Shown: in pieces, positions 48,824 to 58,338 of the stretch | Layout: each line of letters starts with the position of its first letter | Numbering within the stretch: position 1 is the first letter of the stretch | Source: an uncultured bacterium | GTDB taxonomy: Bacteria; Bacillota; Clostridia; Christensenellales; CAG-917 | DNA length: 64,000 nt | Assembly (NCBI GenBank): GCA_949432885.1 | Contig: CASQXY010000006.1 | Location: 25,197-89,196, forward strand | Reading direction: 5' to 3' | The notes under the pieces: model-generated | The model's input: only the letters and a program-made list of their open reading frames with translations | What the model was told of the DNA's origin: nothing | Databases searched by the model: none | Program-made: the position numbers and the translations under genes

Positions 48824-51529
48824 TTATTTCTTCAAGAACTTTGCGAGCGTTTGCTGCACGACGTCGATGTCTATCGGCTTTGCAATATGTGCTTGCATGC
48901 CGCATTCGAGACATTTTTTCATATCGTCGGCAAACGCGTCCGCGGTCATAGCGATTATGGGCAAGTCATTATCGGGATGGTCGAGCTTTCTTATTGCGAT
49001 TGTCGCGTCGTAACCTGTCATGATGGGCATACGAATGTCCATCAGAATCGCTTTGTAAGTTCCCGGTTCGGAATTTTTCAGCATGTCCACGCAAATCTGA
49101 CCGTTTTCCGCGTGGTCGCATTTTATTCCGACGCTGTCAAGAAGAACTTCCGCAATTTCCCAGTTTATGTCGTTGTCCTCTGCAACGAGTACATGCGTGC
49201 CTTCGAGGTTGATTTTTTTGGAACTCTCGTCGTCGCTCTTGGTCTTATCCGTTTCTCCGATAAATTGTTTGAGTCCGTAATAGAGGGTAGACTTGAACAG
49301 CGGTTTGTTGATAAAGCCGCAAATACCGACAGCGCGCGCCTGTTCTTCGATTTCTCCCCAATCGTAGGCGGAGATAAGCAAAATGGGCACTTCGTTTTCA
49401 CCGAGACGGTTGCGGATTTGTTTTGCGGTTTCAAGTCCGTCGATACCGGGGAGCTTCCAGTCCATGAGAATGACGTCGTAGCTCATATTTCTGTCGTGAG
49501 CCTTGACGGCTTTTTCCACTGCGGATTCTCCGTCGAGCGTCCATTCCGCGTCGATGCCGATTTCTTTGAGCGAGGCAATCGTGGTTTCGCACAGCTGTTC
49601 GTCATCGTCTACGATAAGCATTTTCCAGTTGGGCAAAATCATCTCTTCGTCGGGTATGAGAGCTTTTTCAAGGTCGAGCGCTATATGGAATTCCGTACCC
49701 TTGCCGACCTCGCTGTGCAGTTCGATAGTGCCTTTCATCGCGTCGACTATATATTTGGTTATAGTCATTCCGAGACCCGTGCCCTCCGTGCGGTGGACGC
49801 GCATGCTGTCTTCACGCGTAAAAGATTCAAAAATCTTCTTTTGGAACTCCTCCGACATACCTATGCCGTTGTCCTTCACGTAGATGTGGGTGCGGATATA
49901 ATCCTCTCCGATAGGGGAGTCCTCCTGTGTGAGCGACATAGATATCGTGCCTTCCTCCGCGGTAAATTTGATTGCGTTTGACAGCAGGTTGAGCAATACC
50001 TGATTCAGACGAACACTGTCGCAATAGACGTTCTCCTGCTTGATATTGTTCACGGATACGTTGAACTTCTGACGCTTGGTCTTCATTTGAGGCTGAACAA
50101 TAGTGGTTATGCTGTCCAAGACCTCGCGTATGGAAATCTGCTCCATATTCAAAGTCATCTTGCCGCTTTCGATTTTGGACATATCCAGTACGTCGTTGAT
50201 AAGACCAAGCAGATGCTTGCTTGAAAGCGCAATTTTTTTGAGGCAGTCGCTCACATGTTTTTGGTCGGATATATTGGATCTTGCGATTGCCGTCATACCC
50301 ACTATTGCGTTCATAGGCGTACGTATGTCGTGGCTCATGTTGGACAGGAACTCGCTCTTTGCCTTGCTGGCTTCGAGAGCTTCCGTTCGCGCAAGCTGCA
50401 ACTGAGCGATATTCTGCTTGTTGAAATGCATGTAAACAAGGAATATGCCAATCAAAACTACCACGATGAGAACGATCGCGATAACAATCATAATCGTCCA
50501 CTGGTTGCCGAGCTGTTCGATTATGGCGTCCAGATGCGCGTTGTCCATAATCGTAATCAGATACCATTCGGATTTTTCAAGTTTGTTGCAAAACATGTGG
50601 ATATGGTGTCCGTTAACATGCAAGATGTTCGAGTACGATTTGTTGAGCTGCATGTTTTCGTTCAGCTCGTTGATTATGAGTTGAGTGTCGATTTGCGTAT
50701 TGAGATATTCAGAGTCGAGATATTCCGAAAAATAGTTGAAAGAAATGTCATTGCGTTTCAATACGAAAGAGTTCTTGTTGTTTGTAGTCGGATCTTCGTC
50801 TTTTCTGACTATGTACGAGTTGGTAGCGAGAATATCGGGAGCTTCGTTGAGGCTCAGCATATCAATAAAGTCCTTGTTGGTTATACCCGCAAGCAGAGAC
50901 ATACTCGTCTTTCCCGTCGGCTTATTGTCGGGACCGTACATATTGAAGTTGGAGGTGGGAATGCTTATTATGATGATATTCCCGTGAATAACGCCTTGGT
51001 CGGTTCGTCCGCTTCCGACCGCCATCTTCTGTTCGTTGTTTGCGACGGAGGTTCTGAACGGAATTTTGTCCGTCACTTCGAGGCTCTGACCGAGCAGCAT
51101 ATCGATGGAGCTGCCGTTTTCCAAATCGTCAATATTTTCGACGGAGTAGAGCGCCAAAAACTCGAATCCGCGCAGTTTGGCGCTCATATTCATGCTTTCA
51201 CGCATGTCTTTTTCGGTCATCGAGTCGTTGGCTCCGAAACTGTTTGTGATATTTACGCCCGTGTATTCGTCGACTAAAGCCTGAACCATTGACATGCGTT
51301 GATTTATGACGGTGTTGAAACGCTGAGTCGTCTGATAACCCATACTTCGCATATACGTTTCGCCCGTCTGGTCGATGGTATCGTTGCTGTTGCGGCTCAT
51401 AAACACGCCCAGCAAACTGAAAATGACGGCAAAGATAATTACGCCAACAAGAATTATCGACAACATGATGCGTTGATTTTTGTTGTCCCAAATCCGACGA
51501 ACGTGTTTGGAAGCGCTCTTATTTTTCAT
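48824..51529 (-). CDS. Hybrid sensor histidine kinase with extracytoplasmic sensor and two receiver domains
   Basis: Two TM segments flanking about 280 aa; FLSNMSHDIRTPMNAIVGM (HisKA); NGIGMSEEF..GTGLGMTITKYIVDAMKGTI (HATPase); REC1 VILMDWKLPGIDG, REC2 AILMDIRMPIMTG. Confidence 0.94.
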   Translation of the reverse strand: MKNKSASKHVRRIWDNKNQRIMLSIILVGVIIFAVIFSLLGVFMSRNSNDTIDQTGETYMRSMGYQTTQRFNTVINQRMSMVQALVDEYTGVNITNSFGANDSMTEKDMRESMNMSAKLRGFEFLALYSVENIDDLENGSSIDMLLGQSLEVTDKIPFRTSVANNEQKMAVGSGRTDQGVIHGNIIIISIPTSNFNMYGPDNKPTGKTSMSLLAGITNKDFIDMLSLNEAPDILATNSYIVRKDEDPTTNNKNSFVLKRNDISFNYFSEYLDSEYLNTQIDTQLIINELNENMQLNKSYSNILHVNGHHIHMFCNKLEKSEWYLITIMDNAHLDAIIEQLGNQWTIMIVIAIVLIVVVLIGIFLVYMHFNKQNIAQLQLARTEALEASKAKSEFLSNMSHDIRTPMNAIVGMTAIARSNISDQKHVSDCLKKIALSSKHLLGLINDVLDMSKIESGKMTLNMEQISIREVLDSITTIVQPQMKTKRQKFNVSVNNIKQENVYCDSVRLNQVLLNLLSNAIKFTAEEGTISMSLTQEDSPIGEDYIRTHIYVKDNGIGMSEEFQKKIFESFTREDSMRVHRTEGTGLGMTITKYIVDAMKGTIELHSEVGKGTEFHIALDLEKALIPDEEMILPNWKMLIVDDDEQLCETTIASLKEIGIDAEWTLDGESAVEKAVKAHDRNMSYDVILMDWKLPGIDGLETAKQIRNRLGENEVPILLISAYDWGEIEEQARAVGICGFINKPLFKSTLYYGLKQFIGETDKTKSDDESSKKINLEGTHVLVAEDNDINWEIAEVLLDSVGIKCDHAENGQICVDMLKNSEPGTYKAILMDIRMPIMTGYDATIAIRKLDHPDNDLPIIAMTADAFADDMKKCLECGMQAHIAKPIDIDVVQQTLAKFLKK

Positions 51530-51648
51530 AGTGTCCTCATTTGATTTTTATTGTATATTTTAATATATTTAACATACAGATTCAGTATAATAAAATAAAG
51601 CGTCTTCGTCAACCGAATTTGCGCATAGTCATTTATGGTAAAAATAGG

Positions 51649-51677
51649 TTGATAAGATTTGTGAAATATAATATAAT
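51649..51677 (+). promoter_or_regulatory. Promoter abutting hypB1 start (candidate leaderless)
   Basis: TTGATA (51649-51654), 17 nt, TATAAT (51672-51677), only 6 nt before ATG 51684. Confidence 0.6.
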
Positions 51678-51683
51678 TCAATT

Positions 51684-52355
51684 ATGGAAAACATACGTGT
51701 TTTGGAAATAAAAGAAGATATCGCTTCGAGAAACAACGAGCAGGCTAAGAGCATCAGAGCAGAGCTTAAAGAAAAAAAGATATGCTTTCTCAACATTATG
51801 TCATCGCCGGGGAGCGGAAAGACTACGCTTATAGTAAATCTCGTGAACAGGCTTAAAGACAGATACAGGATAGGCGTGATAGAGGCGGATATAGATTCCG
51901 CCGTTGACGCGTATACGGTCGCCGAGAAAACGGGAGTGAAAACCATACAGATACACACGGGCGGAGCGTGTCATCTTACCTGTCAGATGTCGTACGATTC
52001 CCTTTGCGCGCTCGGTGTGGACGACTTGGATTTGGTGATACTTGAAAATATAGGCAATCTCGTCTGTCCGGCGGAATTCGATACGGGTGCGACTGCGAAT
52101 CTGGTCATTTTGTCCGTGCCCGAGGGCGACGACAAGCCGCTCAAATATCCGCTTATGTTCGAGGTGGCGTCCGCTGTTGCGGTCACGAAAAAGGACGTTT
52201 TGCCCGCGTTTGACTTTTCTATCGAGAGCGCGGAAAAGAACGTGCGTATGCGCAAACCCGACGCGCCCGTATTCTTCGTATCCGCGGCGACGGGAGAAGG
52301 TATGGACTGTCTTGTAAGCTACGTCGAGGGCGAAATCGCAAAAGTCGCAGGCTGA
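51684..52355 (+). CDS. hypB: Nickel incorporation GTPase HypB, paralogue 1
   Basis: MENIRVLEIKEDI..., SSPGSGKTTL, EADIDSAVDA, HTGGACHLT, NLVCPAEFDTG; no N-terminal CXXCGC or His-rich tail. Confidence 0.93.
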   Translation: MENIRVLEIKEDIASRNNEQAKSIRAELKEKKICFLNIMSSPGSGKTTLIVNLVNRLKDRYRIGVIEADIDSAVDAYTVAEKTGVKTIQIHTGGACHLTCQMSYDSLCALGVDDLDLVILENIGNLVCPAEFDTGATANLVILSVPEGDDKPLKYPLMFEVASAVAVTKKDVLPAFDFSIESAEKNVRMRKPDAPVFFVSAATGEGMDCLVSYVEGEIAKVAG

Positions 52356-52520
52356 CTGAAACGGCGTTTATGCGGCGCTTTTGTGCGTTTGTTGTAGGTA
52401 TTTGGGAAATTGTTTGCCGAAATGCGAAAAAATCAGGATAAATTTTTCATTTTGTTATTTACTTTTCGGCGAACTGATAGTAAAGTAAAGATAATAATAT
52501 AATTTCCTAAGGAGGGAAAT

Positions 52521-53963
52521 ATGGAAGATAAGAATCAGAGGATATGTATTATCGGCGGCGGTCCTGCGGGCACCAGCGCGGCTATGTATCTCGAAAAAGC
52601 GGGTTACAACAATTACGTAATCTATGAAAAAACCGACCACGTCGGCGGCAAAGCGTTTTCGCCTCTTATGGACGTCTACAACAAAAAGACAAAGCAGTGG
52701 GAAAAGAAAACAATCGAAATGGGCGCGGTCATGGGCTGCGATACATACTTCGCCGTTGCGGAATGCGAGGAGTTCGGTCAGCTTAAACACGAGCACAGAG
52801 GCGAATTCGGCGACGAGCGCCCCGTTCACGACGGTCCTCCTATGGGACGTAAATACAAAAAGCCCGACGGTAGCCCGTACAAGATGACCATTATCGACAA
52901 GGTCAAGAAGCTGCACAATCTCAACAAGATGACCAAGCTGCTCAACAGCAAATACAAGGGCTACGACGTAAACGGTCACCGCGGCGTCGCGCAGGGCAGA
53001 TACGAGGGTCTTTGCCCCTCTCCCGAAGAGAGACTCAATCATATCCAAGGTGAAAACCCCAATTTGAAAGACCTCTCCATGCCGTTTATCGATTTCCTCA
53101 AAATGAACAAGTGCGAGAGTGTGGAGCTTGTATGGCGCGGACCGTTTACCTCTTTCGGTTACGGCTATTTCGATGAAATCCCCGCGGCGTACGTGCTCAA
53201 ATACCTGGACGCATTCACGGTCAGACAGTTCCTCGACCCGACCCGTCTTTGGACTTGGTACGACGGCACTCAGTCCATTTGGGAGGCTGTCAACAAGCAT
53301 CTCAAACATCCCGCGCTTCTCAACAGCGAGGTTACGGGCGTAGAACGTAAGGACGGAAAGGTTTACGTCACCGTAAACGGCGAGACAGAGGAATTTGACA
53401 AACTCATTATCTGCACACCGCTGGAAATGTTCCTCAAATACGGAGACCCGCGCGCGGAAGAGAAGGAGCTCTTCTCCAAGATACAGCACAAGGAATACTT
53501 CACGATGGCTGTGCGTACGGCGGACGACAACACGCCCGAAACGTCTTATTACTTCTTCGACCATATGACCAACGACACGCTCGGCAAACTTATGGTGTTC
53601 TATCATCGTTGGAGACACACCGCTGTGCCCAAGGAAGACGAGTTTTGGGGCGCTCAACCTGTCGTAACGTTTACTCTTAGAAACCACGAGGGTATGGAAG
53701 ACGTGCCGTATGAAAAGGCGAAGCAGATGACTCTCGACGATATGGCGAAGTGCGGCAAGAAGGTCGAGAAAATCGAGCGCGTAGACGACTGGTACTACTT
53801 CCCGCATGTAAATTCCAAGGATTATGCGGACGGCTGGTACGATAAGGTCGAAGCGATGCAGGGCACGGACAACACCTATTATGCGGGCGAAGTCATGTCT
53901 TTCGGCGACATGGAAGAGACCGTAGAATACAGCAAGGACCTTATAAGAAGATTCTTCAAGTAA
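52521..53963 (+). CDS. FAD/NAD(P)-binding oxidoreductase (amine-oxidase / protoporphyrinogen-oxidase-like fold)
   Basis: ICIIGGGPAGTSAAMYLEKAGY Rossmann motif; ...TYYAGEVMSFGDMEETVEYSKDLIRRF C-terminal FAD motif; strong SD AAGGAGGG. Confidence 0.85.
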   Translation: MEDKNQRICIIGGGPAGTSAAMYLEKAGYNNYVIYEKTDHVGGKAFSPLMDVYNKKTKQWEKKTIEMGAVMGCDTYFAVAECEEFGQLKHEHRGEFGDERPVHDGPPMGRKYKKPDGSPYKMTIIDKVKKLHNLNKMTKLLNSKYKGYDVNGHRGVAQGRYEGLCPSPEERLNHIQGENPNLKDLSMPFIDFLKMNKCESVELVWRGPFTSFGYGYFDEIPAAYVLKYLDAFTVRQFLDPTRLWTWYDGTQSIWEAVNKHLKHPALLNSEVTGVERKDGKVYVTVNGETEEFDKLIICTPLEMFLKYGDPRAEEKELFSKIQHKEYFTMAVRTADDNTPETSYYFFDHMTNDTLGKLMVFYHRWRHTAVPKEDEFWGAQPVVTFTLRNHEGMEDVPYEKAKQMTLDDMAKCGKKVEKIERVDDWYYFPHVNSKDYADGWYDKVEAMQGTDNTYYAGEVMSFGDMEETVEYSKDLIRRFFK

Positions 53964-53989
53964 GCAATTCGATACCCGAACAGATATTG

Positions 53990-54020
53990 AAGGGCTTCCG
54001 CAAGGGAGCCCTTTTCTTTT
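53990..54020 (+). terminator. Intrinsic terminator after flavoprotein gene
   Basis: AAGGGCTTCC-GCAA-GGGAGCCCTTTTCTTTT. Confidence 0.75.
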
Positions 54021-54282
54021 CTGCGAAGCGGACGGCATTCATTCGCAACAATAATTTAAGACGCTTTGTTAAAATACAATACGCTTTGCCTGTATTCAAA
54101 CATTGCGTTTGGCTGTAAAATTGCATAATGTCGTAAAAATTTACGCAGATATACGTGCACATGCGCTTTTTGCATATGTATTAATCAACAAATAATGAAA
54201 TATTTGAGAAAATTATGGAAAATATAAAAAAAATAGTAATAAGCTATTTTATTTTCGGATAATTTGTTTTATAATGCTAACT

Positions 54283-54966
54283 ATGGGAAGTGTACGTACC
54301 ATCAATTTGTCAAAAAGCGTTTTCGAGGATAACGGCAAGGAGGCGGACGCACTCCGCGCGTATCTGAAATCCAAAAACGTATTTTTGGTGAACGTGATGT
54401 CTTCGCCGGGAGCGGGCAAGACCACAACTCTCATTTCGCTTATAAACAAACTGAGCGAGCGCTTCCGCATAGGGGTGATGGAGGCAGATATAGATTCCGA
54501 CGTGGACGCGGTGAAAGTCGCGGACAAAGCGCGTTGCAAATCAATACAGCTCCATACGGGGGGTATGTGTCATCTCGATTCGGCTATGTCAAGACAGGGG
54601 CTTGACGAGCTGGGTATAGAGGATTTGGATATCGTGTTTCTCGAAAACGTCGGCAACCTCGTATGTCCTGCGGAGTTCGATACGGGCGCGCATCTTGACA
54701 TGACGATACTGTCCGTGCCCGAGGGCGATGACAAACCCTTGAAGTATCCTTTGATTTATCGGAAGTGCAATCTTGTGCTCATAAATAAAATCGACGCTGC
54801 GCCGTATTTCGATTTCAGTTTCGACAGGTGCGTCGCCAATATCAAAATCAGAAATAATAATTCGACCGTAATCCCGATATCCGCCAAAACGGGGGAGAAT
54901 ATGGACGAGGCGGCGAATTATTTTATAAAAATAATCTCAGACGGAGGGAAAAATTACAATGCCTGA
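54283..54966 (+). CDS. hypB: Nickel incorporation GTPase HypB, paralogue 2
   Basis: SSPGAGKTTTL, EADIDSDVDA, HTGGMCHLD, NLVCPAEFDTG, NKIDAAP. Alternative ATG at 54274 overlaps TATAAT, so 54283 is preferred. Confidence 0.92.
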   Translation: MGSVRTINLSKSVFEDNGKEADALRAYLKSKNVFLVNVMSSPGAGKTTTLISLINKLSERFRIGVMEADIDSDVDAVKVADKARCKSIQLHTGGMCHLDSAMSRQGLDELGIEDLDIVFLENVGNLVCPAEFDTGAHLDMTILSVPEGDDKPLKYPLIYRKCNLVLINKIDAAPYFDFSFDRCVANIKIRNNNSTVIPISAKTGENMDEAANYFIKIISDGGKNYNA

Positions 54967-57865
54967 GCAGTGTAAAGACAAAAAAGTCACAAGTAAGTAT
55001 CAGGGCGAGAAAAACGTAGACAAGTGCTACGTCAAATTGGGCAAGAAGATTACGGACGTGGTCGTACATAAGATTGCGGGATTCGGTTCGGACGCGCCCG
55101 AGTATTGGGGACTCAAAGAGGTTTTGACTCCCGAAATGTGCGAGCTTTGCAGCAAGATGAAGCTGCGCAAGTATTACACATTGGAAGAGCTTCACAAGAT
55201 GCACAAGAAGTACGACATCAACAAGCTCAAAGATTTGTACGAGGAAATGTCCTATATCGGCATAATCGAGTACGATTACGGCGACAACTACGGTCATGAC
55301 GGCGAGCTGAAAGATAAGCCGCGCGTAAAAAGATATCGCGTGCCTTTCTACGTTCCCGGTTCTGCGGAGCTGTTCAATTCTACCGTCGAAAGAATAGAGA
55401 AGAATCCCACCGTGGCGAATTTCTTTGAGCGTATGACGTTTGTCCCTCTTGCAGGTATCACGCAGATGGTTCCTGCGGGCGGCGACGGCATAGGTATGCA
55501 CGTCATTCCCGTCGAGAAAGCCATTCAGTCGGAGAATAAGGCTATGGATATCGAAAAGATATCCCACTGGTTGCAGAAATACGACGGGCATCTGTCTGCG
55601 GGTATCTGCTCGTGCAGAGCGTCGCGCGCAGTGCTCGGCGACGGCTGTACGGACGACGTGGACGATTGGTGCATTCAGGTCGGCGATATGGCGGATTATG
55701 CCGTAGAGACAGGTCGCGCGCATTACATAGATAAGAAACGCGCTCTTGAAATACTTGAACTCGCCGAAAAGAACGGATACGTTCATCAGATTACAAATAT
55801 CGACGGCTCCGAGAAGATTTTCGATATCTGCAACTGCAACGTAAAGATATGCAACGCTCTTCGTACCTCAATGCTGTTCAACACACCCAATCTTTCCAGA
55901 AGCGCGTATACGGCGAAGGTCGACAAAGAGAATTGCGTCGCTTGCGGCAAGTGCGTGGAGGTCTGCCCCGCGGGCGCTGTTAAGCTCGGTCAGAAGCTGT
56001 GCCATAAGGACGGCTCCGAGGTAAAATATCCGCACATTGCGCTTCCCGACAACAATATTTGGGGCAAATATGCATGGGACGAGGCTTACCGCGATACGGC
56101 GAGAATGTCGAATACATATAAGAGCGGAAGCGCTCCGTGTAAGGCAGCGTGTCCCGCGCACGTTCCCGTACAGGCTTATATAAACCTCGCAAAGCAGGGC
56201 AAGTATCAAGAAGCTCTTGCGATGATAAAGACGGAAAACCCGTTCCCTGCGGTCTGCGGCCGCGTTTGCAACAAGCGCTGCGAGGACGCGTGCACGAGGG
56301 GTATGATTGACAAGCCCGTATCTATCGACGCAATCAAGAAATTCGTTGCGGATTTGGAAATCAATTCCGAAAACCGCTACATACCCGAGAAGCTCGTACA
56401 GTCCGTATACGGAGAGTTTAGCGAAAAGATAGCGATTATCGGCGCGGGACCTGCGGGTCTGAGCGCGGCATATTATCTCGCTCAGATGGGATATAAGCCC
56501 ACGGTGTTCGAGAAAAATCCCGTTGCAGGCGGCATGCTTACATACGGCATTCCGGCTTATAAACTTGAAAAAGACGTTATCGAAGCGGAAATCGAAATCA
56601 TCAAACAGCTCGGCGCAGAGATAAAGTGCGGAGTCGAGGTGGGCAAAGATATCACTATCGCTCAGCTTAAAGAACAGGGCTACAAGGCTTTCTACGTCGC
56701 AATCGGATGTCAGGGCGGCAAACGTCCGAACGTTGCCAACGACGACGCCAAGGGTACGGATATAGCTGTCAACTATCTGCGCGAATCCTTTGAGAAAAAA
56801 CAGAAATTCAACGGAGACGTGGTGATTGTAGGCGGCGGAAACGTCGCAATCGACTGCGCGAGAAACGCGCATCGTCTGGGAGCAAAATCCGTAAGCATGT
56901 ACTGCCTCGAATCAAAAGAGGAAATGCCTGCAAACGACGAGGAAATCATGGAGGCAATAGAGGAAAATATCTCTATCAACAACTCGTGGGGACCGAAGGA
57001 AGTTCTTGTAAGCGAAAAGGGCGAGGTTACGGGTATCGTATTTAAGAAGTGCCTGCGCACGATTGACCCCAAGACGGAAAAATTTGCTCCCGTCTACGAT
57101 GAGAACGCGACAATCACCGTCAGCGCGGACAAAATTATATTTGCAATCGGTCAGTCCATCGAGTGGGGTAAGCTGCTTGACGGTACTAAGGTGGAGTTCT
57201 GGCACGGCAATTATCCCGTTGCGGATAAGTTCACTTATCAGACTGCGGACCCCGATATCTTCGTCGGAGGAGACGTGTTTACGGGTCCGAGATTCGTTAT
57301 AGACGCGATAGCCGCGGGTCACGAGGCTGCGGAAAGCCTGCACCGTCACGTGCGTCCCGCTGCGCATATGACTATCGGCAGAGACAGAAGACAGTATACG
57401 CCGCTTGATAAGGAAGACCTCACCTATCCTTCATACGATAAGGCGGGCAGACAGGAAGCCGGTATGGACGATTCCATCGACTTCAAGAACTCATTTGAAG
57501 ACGCGCATAAAACTCTTACGGAGGAGCAGGTCAAAATCGAGACCAACCGTTGCCTCGGATGCGGAGCTTCGTATGTCGACCCCAACAAGTGCATAGGCTG
57601 CGGACTCTGCACGACGAAGTGCCAGTTTGACGCGATACATCTGCTCAGAGACCATCCGAAGCACTCCACGATGAGAGTAGCGGAGAAGAAGGTGGGCGGA
57701 TTGCTTGCGTATGCCGTAAAGCGCAGCTTCAAGATAATAGCGCATTCGGGTTCAAAAGAGGCGAGAATGCTTGCCAAGGAACGCCGTCTGTACAAGAAGA
57801 ACAGCAAGGCGTTCAACAAGCAGAATCCGAACACGGGTAATTCCAATCCAAGCCTCGGTAGGTAA
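54959..57865 (+). CDS. Multidomain Fe-S flavoprotein: N-terminal Cys-rich ferredoxin-like module + GltD-like FAD/NAD(P)H oxidoreductase + C-terminal Fe-S module
   Basis: ICSCRASRAVLGDGCTDDVDDWC; CVACGKCVEVCPAG; CKAACPAHVPVQAYINLAKQGKYQEAL..NPFPAVCGRVCNKRCEDACTRG; IIGAGPAGLSAAYYLAQMGYKPTVFEK; VVIVGGGNVAIDCARNAHRLGA; CIGCGLCTTKCQFDAI. Start overlaps hypB2 stop. Confidence 0.92.
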   Translation: MPEQCKDKKVTSKYQGEKNVDKCYVKLGKKITDVVVHKIAGFGSDAPEYWGLKEVLTPEMCELCSKMKLRKYYTLEELHKMHKKYDINKLKDLYEEMSYIGIIEYDYGDNYGHDGELKDKPRVKRYRVPFYVPGSAELFNSTVERIEKNPTVANFFERMTFVPLAGITQMVPAGGDGIGMHVIPVEKAIQSENKAMDIEKISHWLQKYDGHLSAGICSCRASRAVLGDGCTDDVDDWCIQVGDMADYAVETGRAHYIDKKRALEILELAEKNGYVHQITNIDGSEKIFDICNCNVKICNALRTSMLFNTPNLSRSAYTAKVDKENCVACGKCVEVCPAGAVKLGQKLCHKDGSEVKYPHIALPDNNIWGKYAWDEAYRDTARMSNTYKSGSAPCKAACPAHVPVQAYINLAKQGKYQEALAMIKTENPFPAVCGRVCNKRCEDACTRGMIDKPVSIDAIKKFVADLEINSENRYIPEKLVQSVYGEFSEKIAIIGAGPAGLSAAYYLAQMGYKPTVFEKNPVAGGMLTYGIPAYKLEKDVIEAEIEIIKQLGAEIKCGVEVGKDITIAQLKEQGYKAFYVAIGCQGGKRPNVANDDAKGTDIAVNYLRESFEKKQKFNGDVVIVGGGNVAIDCARNAHRLGAKSVSMYCLESKEEMPANDEEIMEAIEENISINNSWGPKEVLVSEKGEVTGIVFKKCLRTIDPKTEKFAPVYDENATITVSADKIIFAIGQSIEWGKLLDGTKVEFWHGNYPVADKFTYQTADPDIFVGGDVFTGPRFVIDAIAAGHEAAESLHRHVRPAAHMTIGRDRRQYTPLDKEDLTYPSYDKAGRQEAGMDDSIDFKNSFEDAHKTLTEEQVKIETNRCLGCGASYVDPNKCIGCGLCTTKCQFDAIHLLRDHPKHSTMRVAEKKVGGLLAYAVKRSFKIIAHSGSKEARMLAKERRLYKKNSKAFNKQNPNTGNSNPSLGR

Positions 57866-57867
57866 AA

Positions 57868-58215
57868 ATGCACGAATTGGGGATTGTAGTTCACGTAATA
57901 GAACAGGTGGAAAAGGTCGCCGAGGAGAATAACGTGGAAAAGGTCGCAAGACTTTCGTTGGAGGTCGGCGAAGTTTCCTCAGTGGTGCCCGATTTGTTCA
58001 GAGACTGCTTTGAGTGGTCCAAAAAAAAGACGAAGTATTTGCAGGACTGCGAATTGGAGCTTATCATTTTGGAGGGGCTGTCATACTGTCAGGACTGCGG
58101 CGAGACTTATAAGACGACGGAGTACGCAAAGAAGTGTCCGCATTGCGATAGCTACAACACGTATTTGGTAACGGGAAATGAAATAAATATCAAGGATATA
58201 CAGGTCGTTTCCTGA
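57868..58215 (+). CDS. hypA: Nickel metallochaperone HypA
   Basis: MHELGIVVHVIEQVEKVAEEN (Ni-binding MHE), zinc site CQDCGETYKTTEYAKKCPHC; 2 nt after the preceding stop. Confidence 0.94.
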   Translation: MHELGIVVHVIEQVEKVAEENNVEKVARLSLEVGEVSSVVPDLFRDCFEWSKKKTKYLQDCELELIILEGLSYCQDCGETYKTTEYAKKCPHCDSYNTYLVTGNEINIKDIQVVS

Positions 58216-58230
58216 CCGCAATAATTATCA

Positions 58231-58264
58231 AATAAAGTCCTACGCATGTAGGGCTTTATTTTTG
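58231..58264 (+). terminator. Intrinsic terminator after hypA
   Basis: AATAAAGTCCTAC-GCAT-GTAGGGCTTTATTTTT. Confidence 0.8.
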
Positions 58265-58338
58265 CGGTAAGTCAAGTCGATTGACGGAACTTATCGCAGC
58301 TATTATAATACTATCGTAAACTTTATTTCGGTGAAGGT

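Noticed and set aside
48707-49981. 424-aa plus-strand ORF opposite the histidine kinase
   Set aside because: Antisense to REC and HATPase domains; no domain, no SD.
52455-54038. 527-aa minus-strand ORF
   Set aside because: Antisense to a clear FAD oxidoreductase; no recognisable domain and basic/hydrophobic scrambled composition.
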